DNA of 64,000 bases from NCBI GenBank assembly GCA_034359265.1, contig CP136891.1, positions 58,938,001 through 59,002,000 of the forward strand, given 5' to 3'. The notes beneath the pieces are model-generated. The model ran no database searches. It saw only the letters and a list, made by a program, of their open reading frames with translations, and had not been told where the DNA came from. The stretch is from Canna indica. Taxonomy: Eukaryota > Streptophyta > Magnoliopsida > Zingiberales > Cannaceae. Shown here in pieces: positions 11,160 to 22,611 of this stretch (position 1 is the stretch's first letter; every line of letters starts with the position of its first letter). Both the position numbers and the translations under genes were made by a program.

Positions 11160-12330
11160 AGACCTCAGCATTATCTGGAACACTCTTGAGGGGAACACGC
11201 AAGGCTTAGGAGCGACAGATGGCAATTCTTTCTCTAGGGAAATAGAAACTTCCTCCTCAGACTCAGGATCTACTAAGACCCATTCTATATCTCCTTGAAG
11301 CTGTCGACTCCAGAAAAATCAGCTCCGGGAGCAAAGAATTGAGCTTGCTCAATCGCCTTTTTGAAGCCCTTGTTATACAAAATCAAATTAGCATCCCACC
11401 AGCGGTTCACCTCCATCCGTTTGTATTCCTCTGCCTCGGCTCACAGGCGACCAATCTTCGCCTCAGACGCCTCAAGTTTACTCCCGGACTCATCCTCCAC
11501 GGCCTTCAGCCAAGCAATCAATTCTACAACAGTAATATTCAAACACTCAATCTTACAGCCCTTCACTCTCTTGGCCCTGGCCAGTTCAAGCTCCAATAGC
11601 TCCGCTTCCTGCATATACGCTGCAAGCCTATCTGACTCAAATTGTCTCATCCTATCAACCATAGCCAAAACATGAGTCCACATATCTGATCTTTTCGCTG
11701 AAGACACTGGGTTCCCTGGGCAAAAAGAAATGCCCGTATATGGAATCAAGGCCAGCCGTTGGCCCAACAATGAAGAATCTCCTACAAACTCCACACTTGA
11801 CGCAGGGGCATTTTTCCCTTCTAAGGCCATCCTCTCGAAAGATGAGGAATCTTTATTCTCAGTCCGTTCATATATGAATGTAAGAAAGGAACAGAAGTAG
11901 TTGAATCATAAGAACTAGACAACTCCACTACACCCGACAACCGAGGGCTCAAAACTCCTACGCTTAGAATATCTGAATTCCTCAATATTGTAAAAACCAA
12001 GGCTAGCAATGGCGACAGGTGACTCGGCCCTGATGGAGATTCATCAACTAACAAGTTTTTCCCTCTAACAAGGACAGGGGTACTACGCCTTTTACTCCTA
12101 AAGCAGCCGTGGAAAATCATCTCGTCCACTATAGACGACACTTTCCCTACAGTAAAAAAATATTCTCGTTGGAGAAGATAGCAAGGGCTACTAAGCGAAT
12201 GTATTTGAAAAGGACACCTACCTATATAAGTTGAAATCGATGTCCCCTCCAAGTCCCTCTTCAACATTTCCTTACAAGAAAAAGGTTCAGAAGGGTCACA
12301 CCTAATTGAAAAGTCCACGATGTGGCTCTC
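11160..12330 (-). pseudogene. gypsy-type ORF1, C-terminal part with coiled coil
   Basis: This is the downstream half of the reading frame that starts near 17890 and was split by the solo LTR at 12331-17294. Minus strand from 12330: HIVDFSIRCDPSEPFSCKEM, then after a frame change at about 11825 a helical stretch (RMRQFESDRLAAYMQEAE, ELELARAKRV) that looks like a coiled coil. The duplicated CTCTC on both sides of the LTR lets the frame resume exactly. These proteins ('putative gypsy type transposon' domain, PF04195 family) are encoded by an extra ORF in some plant Ty3/gypsy elements; their role is not established. Confidence 0.65.
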
Positions 12331-13221
12331 TGTAATACCCAAAAATCTTAATAATAATATTTTATTCTTGAGCGGGGGATCGTGGGCCCTAGCTAGCGCG
12401 GATTGGCAAGAAGCTCCGGGATTAGATCCAGGTAATCATTTAATATAGAAAAATTAAGAGAAATTTTATTTGCCTTATCTATATGATTTAGCATGCTAGG
12501 ATGATAGAGAGTCTCGAGACAAATTTAGCGGTATAATTGGATCTCGATTCGGAGTTAGAATGGATGAGTTATGGGCTATTTAAGTCGGATAGCTTAGGTA
12601 AGGGTATTATGGTCATTTGGACCCTACCTGTGTCTATAAATTAGACTCTGGGGTGTGCGGCTAGGGGTTTAAGCTGCACACCACCTGAGGCAAAGGAGAG
12701 AGGAGAGAGAGGGCACCGCCGAGGATGAGGAGTCGTCGGAGCCAAATTTTCGCGAGTTCGTCGGTGTCGATCGAGGGAAGATCCTGTGCGTCTTTTCCTT
12801 CCATTTTCTCTCCATCCAGTGAGTAGATTTAGACCTTCTTTTCTCCAATTCTTGATTCATGTCATTGTTCTCATGTCTCGGGGTTTTTCGTCGATTTTTG
12901 ACGTATTTTCTCATATCGGATCGGTCGTTTCTTAATTAAACCATGTTGTTTACCCCTTTTGGAATAAAATATCCTTTTCTTTTTCTTTTTCTCTTGTCCC
13001 TTTTCTATGCAGCTTGCGGGTCGGCACCGGCCGCATCGAGAGGCTCTAGGCATTGCGTCGGTGCCACACATGGGCGGCCGCGCGAGGCGCCGCCACCGCG
13101 GTGTGGTGGCAGTGGTGCGTCGGCGCCAACATTGTCGATGGCCCGACGGCGGCTGGGGAAGGGGCGACGGCGGGATATAGGAGGAGGAGATGGAGATGAT
13201 GACCTAGGTGGGGGGATAAAA

Positions 13222-13760
13222 TGAAGGGCTGAGATTGTTTTGGGCGAGATGAAGGGCTAGATTGAATTGGTTGAGATGAAGGGCAGGGATTTGATATTGT
13301 GTTGTTGAAAGGCTGTGATTGCATCTAATTAGATGTAAGACTGTGATTGCATCATGTAGATGGAGGGCTGAGAATGCATTTGGTTAGAGGTAAGGCTATG
13401 ATTGCATCTGGTTAGATGTAAGGTTGTGATTGCATCTGGTTAGATGTAAGGCTGTGATTGCATTATGTAGATGAAGGGATGTGATTGCATCTGGTTAGAT
13501 GTAAGGCTGAGATTGCATCATACTAAATAGAGGGTTGTGATTGCATCAGGATAGATGTAAGGCTGTGATTGCATCATGATAGATGAAAGGCTAGGATTGC
13601 ATCATGATAGATAGAAGGCTGGGATTGCATTAGGATAGATGTAAGGTCGTGATTGCATCATGATAGATGGAAGGCTGAGATTACATCACGATAGATGTAA
13701 AGCTATGATTGCATCATGTTAGATGTTAGGCTGTGATTTGATCCTGTTTAGATGAAGGGC
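13222..13760 (+). repeat. minisatellite in the solo LTR
   Basis: About fifteen imperfect head-to-tail units of roughly 30-40 bp based on GATGTAAGGCTGTGATTGC followed by ATCATG or ATCTGGTTA. Unit length and sequence vary, with GATGAAGGGCTGAGATT variants at both ends. It lies in the 5' third of the LTR. Confidence 0.88.
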
Positions 13761-14351
13761 TGACATTTCATTACTTATTTATTGATTATAACACTGTTAT
13801 ATTTATTCGTAATAGTAATTTATTAAATAAATTAAGATATTTCTTCCATTATTCTAAATAATTATTTGGAGGCCTTAAGGTTAGCAAAAATATTCATGTT
13901 ATATATGAAATTTCACCTAATCGGCGTTCTAAATTCATCGGCGCTGTCTGTTTCGTCATCAGATCTTCATATTTTGAAAATAATAGGCGGACGTCGCCTC
14001 GTTTTGTGTGCCAAGTTGAAAAATCATAGTTTATATATTTTGGGTTATTAGACGAAAATGGCCTCAACTTTTACGAATTTTTCAATTTTGGCCAATCCTT
14101 TGATTGGTCTCAATTGTATAGAAGAACTTTCGAATTGATTTCAATAATGGCCCTCCGTTTGCGAATCGTGAGTATGGCCGTTATTTTGCTGACGTGGCGA
14201 TCTAAAAATAATTTCAAAAATATAACTCGCCATGTCAGCTCTATATAATATTGCTTTTTAATATAAACATGGGTCCCACCTTCACTCACTCACTCTCTCT
14301 CCCCCTTCTTCTTCCCTCTTCCTTGCCACCCTCCATCTCTCTCCGGTGAGA

Positions 14352-14547
14352 AGATGCAGACCAACATCATGACGGCACGAATTCAGAGGTTGCTGAACAT
14401 CCTCTTCTAGCTAAATATAACCATCGGAATCCTCATAGCCAACATTGTGAACTACTTCGCTGCAAGCATACCCCCCCCCCCCGGGGATGGAGGTCGTCTC
14501 TGGGCCTCGTCGGCGTGCCAGCGGTGATCCTATGCATCGACTCGCTG
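14352..14547 (+). pseudogene. captured sugar-transporter (STP/MFS) fragment
   Basis: Plus strand: LNILF, a TAG in place of the expected Gln, LNITIGILIANIVNYFA, then after a C-run indel WRSSLGLVGVPAVILCIDSL. This is the middle of a plant monosaccharide/H+ symporter of the major facilitator superfamily (transmembrane segment, then the GWRLSLGLAGVPA region before the next helix). Only about 60 codons are present, with a stop and frameshift at the C homopolymer 14471-14482. There is no function here beyond being carried by the Mutator-like element. Confidence 0.82.
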
Positions 14548-14555
14548 CAGGGCGG

Positions 14556-15143
14556 TGGTTCGAGAGAGGCAACGGGGACGGGGGAGGGGCTCGCGGGCCT
14601 TGGCGATGAGCTTCTGGGGGAGGAAGGAGTCGTCAACAAGGAAATGGGAAGCATGCTCGTATGACATGTACCGACCGAGGAGATCTGCATTGGTGGAACG
14701 GGCGCAGGAGTGGGCAATGGAAGCGACCATCTCAGTGATGCTGGAGAGGGCATCATAGCCGAAGGGGAGGGGGTGGCAAGCGAGGAAGAGCTTGAGCTCG
14801 GATGGGAGGGAGGGCTTCACCGGGTCAAATGTTCGTACCCAGCAAGCTCACACTCGATCTGGTGGAGCCGGCGCTAGGAGGCCTCGATCTCACCGACGAT
14901 GAGGGCAACATGTTCAGAGATGACAGAGACGTTACCATGTCGTCCACTGGCGCCGTGGTGGAGAAGGAGGGTAGGTCCGGCGGAGGGGGAAGAGGTGAAG
15001 GCGTAGAGCGCGAAGAAATTGGTGGTGAGGACGGAGGCGAACATGAGGAGGTGTACTGCGGAGGAGAAGATGGTGGCGCAGCGGTAGCGGGCGGTTCCGT
15101 CGCCGATCTTGAGGGAGACGGAGCCCATCGCCGATCGCAGCAT
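14556..15143 (-). pseudogene. captured N-terminal fragment of a plant methyltransferase-like protein
   Basis: Minus strand from 15143: MLRSAMGSVSLKIGDGTARY, a hydrophobic segment (FFALYAF), SEHVALIVGEIEAS, one in-frame TAG, RRLHQIECELAGYEHLTR, then ELKLFLACHPLPFGYD, ITEMVASIAHSC, and KAREPLPRPRCL. The block order matches the N-terminal, pre-catalytic part of a plant-specific family annotated as SAM-dependent methyltransferase-like, with an N-terminal membrane anchor. About 195 codons are retained almost continuously with one stop, so capture was fairly recent or conserved. The SAM-binding domain is absent. Confidence 0.75.
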
Positions 15144-15329
15144 GAGAGAGTGAGCACGTGAAGCGCCGCACTCTCTCTCTCCCTCTCCGTTGTCTTACCC
15201 GTAGGTTTTTGACAGAAAATCATTGTCGGCCTCGTTATTTACTTATTTAAATATCTCCCTAATAATTAACAGTAAAATTATGCGCTGCAATCCAATGAGT
15301 GAGACTGTGATAGTGGGACTGTGACAGCG

Positions 15330-15520
15330 ACAATGATCCTCTGCATCGGCTCGGTGCTAATCACTGAGTCTCCTACAACAATTAATGGAGGTTCGCTGCA
15401 AGCATACTTCTCTGGGGAGGGAATTCTACATCAATGAGGACGACAACTCAAATATGTACAACGCAAGCACGACCGCTGATTAGCAGTGAGTCGATGCAGA
15501 GGATCACCGCCGGCACGCCG
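15330..15520. pseudogene. additional short transporter fragments in the Pack-MULE
   Basis: Plus strand near 15332 reads MILCIGSVLITESP, and minus strand 15515-15463 reads RLLNILF followed by GVPAVILCIDSLLI after a frame change. Both are pieces of the same sugar-transporter region found at 14352-14547, so the captured segment was partly duplicated and inverted. The minus-strand copy lacks the stretch between the two helices. Confidence 0.65.
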
Positions 15521-17294
15521 AAAGAGGATGTTCAGCAACCTCCAAATTCTTGCCATCGTGATGTTGGTCTGCATCTTCTCACCGGAGAGAGATGGAGGGT
15601 GGCAGGGAAGAAGAAGAAGGGGGAGAGAGAGTGAGTGAAGGTGGGACCCATGTTTATATTTAAAAGCAATATTATATAGAGCTGACATGGTGAGTGATAT
15701 TTTTTAAATCATTTTTGGATCGCCACGTCAGGAAAATAATGGCCAAACTCACAGTTTGCAGACGGAGGGCCATTATTGAAACCAATTCGAAAGTTCTTAT
15801 ATACAATTGAGACCAATTAAAGGATTGGCCAAAATTAAAAAATTCGTAAAAGTTGAGGCTATTTTCGTCTAATAACCCATATATTTTTATGGTTCAATCT
15901 GAGACGATTCATGGATGTAGTAGTTAATGAGTTGAATCTTATCCTAGATCAGTGATTCCTATGACGAGTTATTTTATCTTGTTGTTCAAGTCCATTAATT
16001 TACAATTGGAGTTTCTTTTTGCACTACTTTCATGCTAGACGTGCATCCTTTCTTATAGTGCTATAATTCTATTTATGATTGTTTATTTATGCTGAGTATT
16101 CATGATTTATGAGCACTAGTTCTACATATATATGTGTATGTAATGTGATGTATGACAGGACGAGGTGGAGGATGAGGTATGCACTTGACATACCCTTTAT
16201 TACTTGTTGATAGCACATCTTGTTTATGCTTATATACATGTGTGTGTGGTGTTTCGATGTGCTTGTTGCATTTTTCGGAAGCCTCACTGGTGAGGGGAGG
16301 GTGTGCCCCAAAGAGACAACGTTGGCCTTATTTCGGAAGTCCGGCTGGTGAAGGGAGATCATGCCCCAAAGAGACAGTTCGGAGACCCGAGCAGGTGAGG
16401 GGAATATATGCCCCAACAGACTAGCTCAAAAGAGCTAGTGTCGGTGAGGGGAGGGCATGCCCCAAAGAGACGACACTAGGCTGAGTGGTAGTTCGGCGGC
16501 CACCCATCTACCTACCCTATGTGGCTATGTGAGACCGATGGGTCTGGGGAGCATGCATATGATTGAGATGTTGCATTGTCTGCATATGATTGAGGTGTTG
16601 CATTCATCCTATTTTATTGCTGTGGATGTACTTATAGTTATCAATGGATGCAGTTATCATCAATAGAGTGGTGGATGTGTTTCTGATGCTTGTTATGTCA
16701 TTTTTAAGGATATTTTATATTTGTTGACAGATGCTGGTTTCATGCATAGAGTAGTGAATATATTATTGTTGATTGCTCCTGACATTGCTGTTACGTTATA
16801 TATATCGTCTATTTGTATTTTTTTGCATGATGATTGATTTGGTGAATTGATGACTGATCTGCTCACTAAGTCCTAGTTGGACTTACCCCTCATTACTGTT
16901 ATTTTGCAACACCTGAGTTAGATCAGAGAGGTACTGGGTGCAGTAGCGCGGCTGGTGGTGGTAGGACAGCAGGTCTCTTGACATGTCGTGATCGAGGAGG
17001 ATACCGAGTCCAGTCGTTTTTATTTTGTTGAGTCATGTAGACTCGGTTATTTCGTTTCTGCATTTTTCCTTAGTTTGGGGTGTCCTTGTTGGGACTCTAA
17101 AGTTTTGAAAATAACCTTTAGCAATTTTTTATTATTTGTGTTTGGGTTTCTTTTAGAATTTGATGTTTTCATTTAAGTTTTAAATGTCATAAAATGTTTG
17201 GGTTCATTAGTTATTTATGCATAGTTTGTTTTGGGGTTAGGCTTCGAGGTACGTGGCGTACCCTAGCCGGTCATACCGAATTTGGGGTGTGACA

Positions 17295-17890
17295 CTCTCC
17301 TTGGCAAAAAGATCTCCCTCATTCACATGACCAATCAACATAGGCTCCTCAGTCCAAGACAAAGGAAACATCTCCTTCCGAAAGATGGGATCCAAATAAA
17401 ATGGACACAGAGAAGGTTTCAATTTTACCTTGAAGAAACACTATTTAAAGTTCAGATGAGAACTTCGGAAAGAATTGAAGAGCCTCTTCCCTAATACACC
17501 AGTAAGTGACACCAGAACTCCTCTTTGGGAACCATTTATCTGAAAGAATGACAAAAATACATGAAGGCTCGGCTCAAGACTGAGACACTGTACCAAAATC
17601 TCAAAACAGCGGATAGTCGCCCAGCTACTAGGGTGCAGTTGCGAAGGGGCTACGTTCGCCTGGTTCAACACCCCACACTCAAAGTCTGTGAAGGGCAGAC
17701 GAATTCCAAGTTCTTCAAACAAAACCTGATACATAAACACAGATCCAACTCCCCGCGATAAAAAATCCTGTTCGAGGAGGAACATGGAAGACAATCGAAG
17801 GAATCTTCATTGTCCATGTTGGAGATTTTTACCCTGTCCTAGAAAGCCTGAATGTTGCTCAGGCTAGTCATCACCAAACTCTCCCGGTGT
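17295..17890 (-). pseudogene. gypsy-type ORF1, N-terminal part
   Basis: Minus strand from about 17760: RGVGSVFMYQVLFEELGIRL, PFTDFECGVLNQANVAPSQL, HPSSWATIRCFEILVQCL, then HVFLSFFQ, LFNSFRSSHLNFK and SWTEEPMLIGHVNEGDLFAK. This is the conserved 'putative gypsy type transposon' domain found in an extra ORF of some plant Ty3/gypsy elements. A frameshift separates the domain (17794-17441) from the WTEEP part (17422-17295). The frame runs into the target duplication of the solo LTR and resumes at 12330. Function of this protein family is not known. Confidence 0.78.
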
Positions 17891-18485
17891 ATCTTGTGAA
17901 AAAACCCACGAGTAGGGGTCGGGAACCCTCTTCAACGGCCTTGCCTCCGACACGGTCTCGGCTTTTCTTTTCACGATTGGCCTGAGCAAGATCCCCGGAA
18001 AATAAAGGAGGCTAAAAACCAAAAAGACTCGCTTGTCGCCGGGGGAAAAATGTCAAAACACCAAGACATCGAAAGCACGAAAAATCTGGAGAACGAGGGG
18101 AGAGATGTTTGTTTTAAAGATAATAAACCCCCCATCGAACGGTCAGCAAATATACTACAAGGCCAATCTCAACCGATTGAACCCACCTTACGGTGGTTTC
18201 TTGGAAAATCGTGTAAGTCTGTGGGAACACTTTGCTATCATGATTACTCCCTTGAACTGAAAAGGCAAAAGCCAACCGAAAGATGCCACGAAAGGAAGCA
18301 AACCCTAAGCGATCTGTTTGGTCCCTACAGTCAACCGCTCCAAAACAATGTTTAGCGCAGCTTCATTGGCCACCCAACACATCTTGGTAAATATTTCCGA
18401 AAACTCCCTAGAGCGCCAAAGGACAAGAAAGTTAACTCTACTTAAGAACTCAGCACACAGTCCTCTAGACTCCGATCGATCTCGA
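17891..18485. other. upstream leader of the ORF1 element; no gene seen
   Basis: The minus-strand frame upstream of 17890 loses recognisable similarity. Only short unconnected open frames occur on both strands. I see no LTR end or primer site of this element. Confidence 0.4.
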
Positions 18486-18866
18486 GGGCTGTGGACTAGA
18501 GTAGAACTATTGGGCCTAGTCGGATTAGACCCATCAGCGCCCCACGTACAACTCATTTCAAACCGAACCAGATGGCTCCACCCAGGGGCCCCGCCCGGCT
18601 ATACTCGTGGACTTGACTCGAGCCAGATTAAACGGCTTTACCCGGGGGCTCCACCCGGCCAAACAAGGACATCCATATCCTCCCTAATCATAAGGGATAT
18701 GCCATTACGAGCCTGCCATCGTTGGGATTAGCCTCGACCAATTTTGAGCAATATCCTCACGAGATTACCGAGCGGCATCATCATCTCCAACTACAATAAA
18801 TACGGACATGACACGCCTCAAGTAACCCTAAGTTCTAATTTCATTATCCCCCCCCCCCCCCCCCCC
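18486..18866 (+). repeat. gypsy LTR or leader fragment, copy 2
   Basis: Similar over about 350 bp to 7106-7430 (GACTTGACTCGAG, CCCGGGGGCTCCACCCGGCC, AATAAATACGGACA). It ends in a 19-base C run (18848-18866) where copy 1 continues into gag. Its orientation is opposite to that of the adjacent ORF1, so it is probably not the LTR of that element. Confidence 0.6.
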
Positions 18867-19099
18867 TCCCCGCTGGCACTGAACCTGATTACGAGACCAA
18901 ACCATACAAGAGTACTCCGATCCTCAACGAGATAAAAAATTACAAACTCCATGTTTTCTTCTTCAGCATGAAACCCCTTGATTCAACGAGATAAGAGTCG
19001 GCTATTCAAAATAGCGAGGTCCTCTCATTGACTCGATACCGTTGGTTAGTGCTTGGTTAATGATGTTGATGTTGTGGTACTAGATTATGTTCTTTAGTT

Positions 19100-19132
<33 letters not shown>

Positions 19133-20142
19133 TTAGATATATCATGTTTATAATTGCATGACAAAGATTTGATCCATCATGTTTACCGTATGCTATTTAA
19201 ATTTCAGCAAGAACAAGTATACTATTTTTTGTTTTGTAATATTATATTTCTGGGACAAGCACCTACGAAATAGATCCCCTTTACTTGAAATTAATCTAAT
19301 TGGAAAACGAGGAATTTGATTTTGGATGGCTACATAGTGATTTGAATCTTTGCCCCTCTAAACTTTGGATATTTTTATCACTGCTTATGAATTGGGAATT
19401 TGTATTATTTTGAGCTCTGATGTTGTGATAAACGTTAGCCTTGGTGCACCATGGACCAAACTCCGGCTAGCAGGAGTGTTGCTACTCCGATGTGTTGGCA
19501 GCATGCCTGGATTTGACTAACAATTCTGACTATGATTGGATACGGTTCTGATTATGATTCAGATTCTAGGTATGAGACCTCCCACTAACCTTCTGTTATA
19601 TTGGTTTCAGTATTTGTATAGTATGTTTGAATGGATTTATGATATCTGTTCACAATCTTCTTCACTTTGAAAGCATGTCTTTTTAAGTGTTATTTGATGA
19701 AAAATTCGTGCTTGAGCTTGTCCCAGTCATGTTATAGATGTATATTATCTCTCACTAGGTCTTTGTAACTCACTCTATTGGTCTTTCTATTTTTAGATAC
19801 TGGTTACCTTTTGTTATGTACTTACACTTTCATGCATTTGGACACCTCGTTATATAAACCTTAGATGTGCTCCATTAGCTACAGGCAGGATCTTGCTTTC
19901 TTGCCCACTCTGTTGTTATGTTCTTTTTTATGTCACTGTCTTATTTGTGTGTTCTAAGAACACTTTGGATATTCATATTAGATTTTGTTATGTATAAAAC
20001 TGTTTACAGGATTTATGTATACCTTGAAATGTCCAGTTTTTAGGAGAAATTCTGATCAATTTTATACTTGAATCCTGGTTAGACTTGCTAGGTGGCTAGT
20101 CCATCCTATGTGTCGGTCATGGTCCCGAGTGTGGGTTGTGAC
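18867..20142 (+). repeat. probable 3' part of a gypsy LTR
   Basis: The right end reads GTGTGGGTTGTGACA at 20142, like the GGGTGTGACA end of the solo LTR at 17294, and abuts the duplicated host segment directly. The left boundary is not visible. A TA microsatellite lies at about 19107-19131. No coding sequence is apparent. Confidence 0.5.
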
Positions 20143-20229
20143 ACATGTACTTTTGCTCTTTTCGACCAAAGACTGGATGGCCAACATTGTTTTTGTTTGC
20201 TGGGTGCACGAGTTTGGAAATTCAATTAA
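20143..20229 (+). repeat. duplicated host segment, copy 2, left piece
   Basis: Matches 4446-4535 (CATGTACTTTTGCTCTTT, CCAACATTGTTTTTG, CGAGTTTGGAAATT). Its continuation is at 37657 onward, because the 17.4-kb copia element inserted here with target duplication CACTA (20230-20234 and 37657-37661). Confidence 0.85.
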
Positions 20230-20234
20230 CACTA

Positions 20235-22611
20235 TGTTGGGGTGCAAATAGAAAACGCAGCGGAAAACGGAATTTAAAAACTTCAAACACCCCAAAAAAC
20301 AATGATCTACTTTAGTGAGTTTAAGGAATTAAGCATAGGAAGAAAGTATACCTTCAACCATGGTTGACGGAGCTGCTCCTATCCCCATTCAAGATGCACA
20401 CACGCACGTCCTCCAATGCTAGTCCACAACAAGCACCTTGCAATGAAAGGGGTAGTGATGAACGAGGCTCATTGTGGCTCAACGGAATGGCTTTCTCAAT
20501 CCCGAAAGCACCATGGCTAGGCCGACCCTTCCACCAAGAATCGGGCTCCAAAAGGGGAGGAAGAGGGGATGAGAAAACCACAGAACGAGAGGATGGAAGA
20601 GAGAATACCTTGTTGTCCTCTTTTGTTTCCTCCAAGGAGAGGAAGTGGCGGCACACAAAGGTGGAGAAGAACACCTCTCCGGCTTCTCGGAGAACCTGGG
20701 GAAGGGGAGGAAGATGGCCGACTAGTCAAGGAAGAAGATGGAGGTTCTTTGGAACTTCTTTCCACCCAAGAACCTCTCTCTTGTTTTCATCGAGAAGATG
20801 CGAAACAAACTTTTAACTTCTTCTTATCCCTCATGGGGTATTTGTCCAGCTTAAGAGGAGGAGGGGGCGACTACAAGACTAGACCCAGCCCTCCCCTAAA
20901 ATCTCTCCCGAAATTCAAAATTCCAAGATTTGCCTCCAAAATATATTTCATATTTAATTGTTTCATAATTAATTTGAAATCAATTAATTCTAATGAAATA
21001 TAAACTTTAATTTATCTTCATAATGAGATTTATTTAAACAAATTAAATTTCTATCATATAGGAATTATATTCACGTAGATAAATTAAATTCCTATTTATA
21101 GAATCATGATTTATCTAAATAAATCAATTATCTATAAATCTATAATTTATCTAAATAAATCAAAGTCCTATTTATTATGATTTATCTAAATAAATCAATT
21201 CCAAATTAGCAGGTGTAGGCGCATGGGGAAAATCAAATTTCCCTCCACGAATTTTTGATTTCAAAAATCAAATTAATTATGTTTAATTCTTAATTAAACA
21301 TATCCCAGATTTATGATTAATTAATTTCTTAATTCATAATTAATATTTTAAGCAACCATATAAAATAGTACTGCGTGCCAAAACCCTACGACTTTAGGGC
21401 TACCCTACAAAGTAGGGTTTCCAAGGAACTCCTTCTTCGTGCATTCGTTCATATAGAAAACATCTTTCCTATCTTATTTGTAAACGAGATCCGTGATCGA
21501 GTTGCAGCATGTCCATGCTAGTAGACATATAGTGCCGCGGGCGAGCTCTATCTCATAAAGCCCGTTTCGAGGTTAGACTATTGTGTGTGACCCATTGGGC
21601 CCCACACTAAGCCAGTAGTGATTTGTGCATAACGGAGAGTTGGATTCGATAGACCATCTTCTATTCGAATATCACGAGCCAGCATTAAACCCTTTTAGTG
21701 TGGTCATGTGAGACTCCACTCACAAGTCAAGATTGACGTCTAGCAATGTGTCATGACTACCCAGATAGTGCGAGGTTCAATCTATAGGGGTTGAACACCC
21801 TTCAGTGATTAATTACCGTGCAACTAAATCCTTCGATTACAACGTCCCCAAGTCGGCTAGGGTACGAAAGAAGTGTCAAACCCTAATACCGATTCATATG
21901 TATTCCACCTGCCAAGTTGTCATCTCAATAATGACATGTCAGAAACCCTTTTCGACATTTATATCTTCTTTGGCTAGAGATTCCTGAGTTGACACTTGCA
22001 GGGATACATGGGACATTATCTCATCTCACTAGGAGTATCTGATTCCATATTGGTTGCTGACCTACCTCCATGAATGCTTCCCCATGCCCAAAAGTATCCG
22101 ACACATGACTCTTAAAGGCCACATTGGGATAAACCCAAAGCAATGGGTCATCAATCACAAGATAACCATGACAACCTCAGCTCCAAGGATTGCTTGCACC
22201 TACTATCACCAGAGGAACATCCTATTGACATTCATGTAAGGATTCCAATTTTTGTTCCTCGTGCAGGTCCATTCAGTGAACTCATTCCCTAATGAGCACT
22301 TGCACTTGTATATTAATGACGGTTCATAGGTAACTGTGAGATCATCTACCTCCTATCATATAGGGCATGTATCAAGTGCACTAGTCTTCCCGAAATTACC
22401 AATCCCCTAATCGGTGATCCTACAACTAGGAACGTTTAGAACAAGGGCATCTGGATTCCAAGTCTCACTGGAATGATCCCATCATGGCTTTGGAATCCTT
22501 CGCCCGAGTCTATGGGATTCATCACAATTTAATATAGATACAACATATGATGAAAAGTTATCTCATTTATTCACTATCAAAAATAGTTCCCTACACATCG
22601 ACATGTGATTG
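20235..22611 (-). repeat. 3' LTR of the copia element
   Basis: Matches the split 5' LTR (31631-33760 plus 37413-37656) along its length. The outer end is TGTTGGGGTGCAAATAG on the plus strand. Its inner end joins the tail of pol directly at about 22611 and lacks the first ~28 bases present in the 5' LTR (TGAAAGAAATAGTGCCC...), so a small deletion removed the polypurine tract and LTR tip. Purine-rich open frames at 20364-20816 recur in the other LTR but have no domain. Confidence 0.85.

Larger units (their letters stand above)
14042..15878. mobile_element. Pack-MULE carrying fragments of two host genes
   Basis: The ends are GGGTTATTAGACGAAAAT at 14042 and its reverse complement ending at 15878, flanked by a perfect 9-bp duplication ATATATTTT at 14033-14041 and 15879-15887. 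A 9-bp duplication with long terminal inverted repeats (about 370 bp: 14042-14411 against about 15515-15878) is the Mutator signature. The interior has no transposase. It holds hexose-transporter-like pieces (14352-14547; again near 15330 and 15460-15520) and an N-terminal piece of a plant methyltransferase-like protein (14556-15143). Confidence 0.92.
12331..17294 (+). repeat. solo gypsy LTR (with nested Pack-MULE), target duplication CTCTC
   Basis: It starts TGTAATACCC and ends GGGTGTGACA, with identical 5-bp flanks CTCTC at 12326-12330 and 17295-17299. The start matches that of the Tekay-like LTR at 4400. Total 4964 bp; without the 1837-bp Pack-MULE and its extra 9-bp duplication the LTR is about 3.1 kb. 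It contains a tandem-repeat array (13222-13760) and no internal retroelement genes. It interrupts the gypsy-type ORF1, whose frame continues on both sides. Confidence 0.92.

Noticed and set aside
12669..13324. GC-rich open frames on both strands near 12900-13300
   Set aside because: They lie inside the solo gypsy LTR, overlap on both strands and show no domain; GC-rich LTR leader sequence is the simpler reading.
13220..13760. Evenly spaced repeats that could be taken for a CRISPR array
   Set aside because: Units are head-to-tail with no unique spacers, in plant nuclear DNA inside an LTR.
14802..15161. Gly/Glu-rich open frame on the plus strand of the Pack-MULE
   Set aside because: Antisense of the methyltransferase-like fragment, which matches a known family on the minus strand.
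20354..20816. Long overlapping open frames on both strands (about 100-150 codons), present also near 31739-32274
   Set aside because: They lie in the two LTRs of the copia element, are purine-rich, show no domain, and the frames are not preserved between the two LTR copies.
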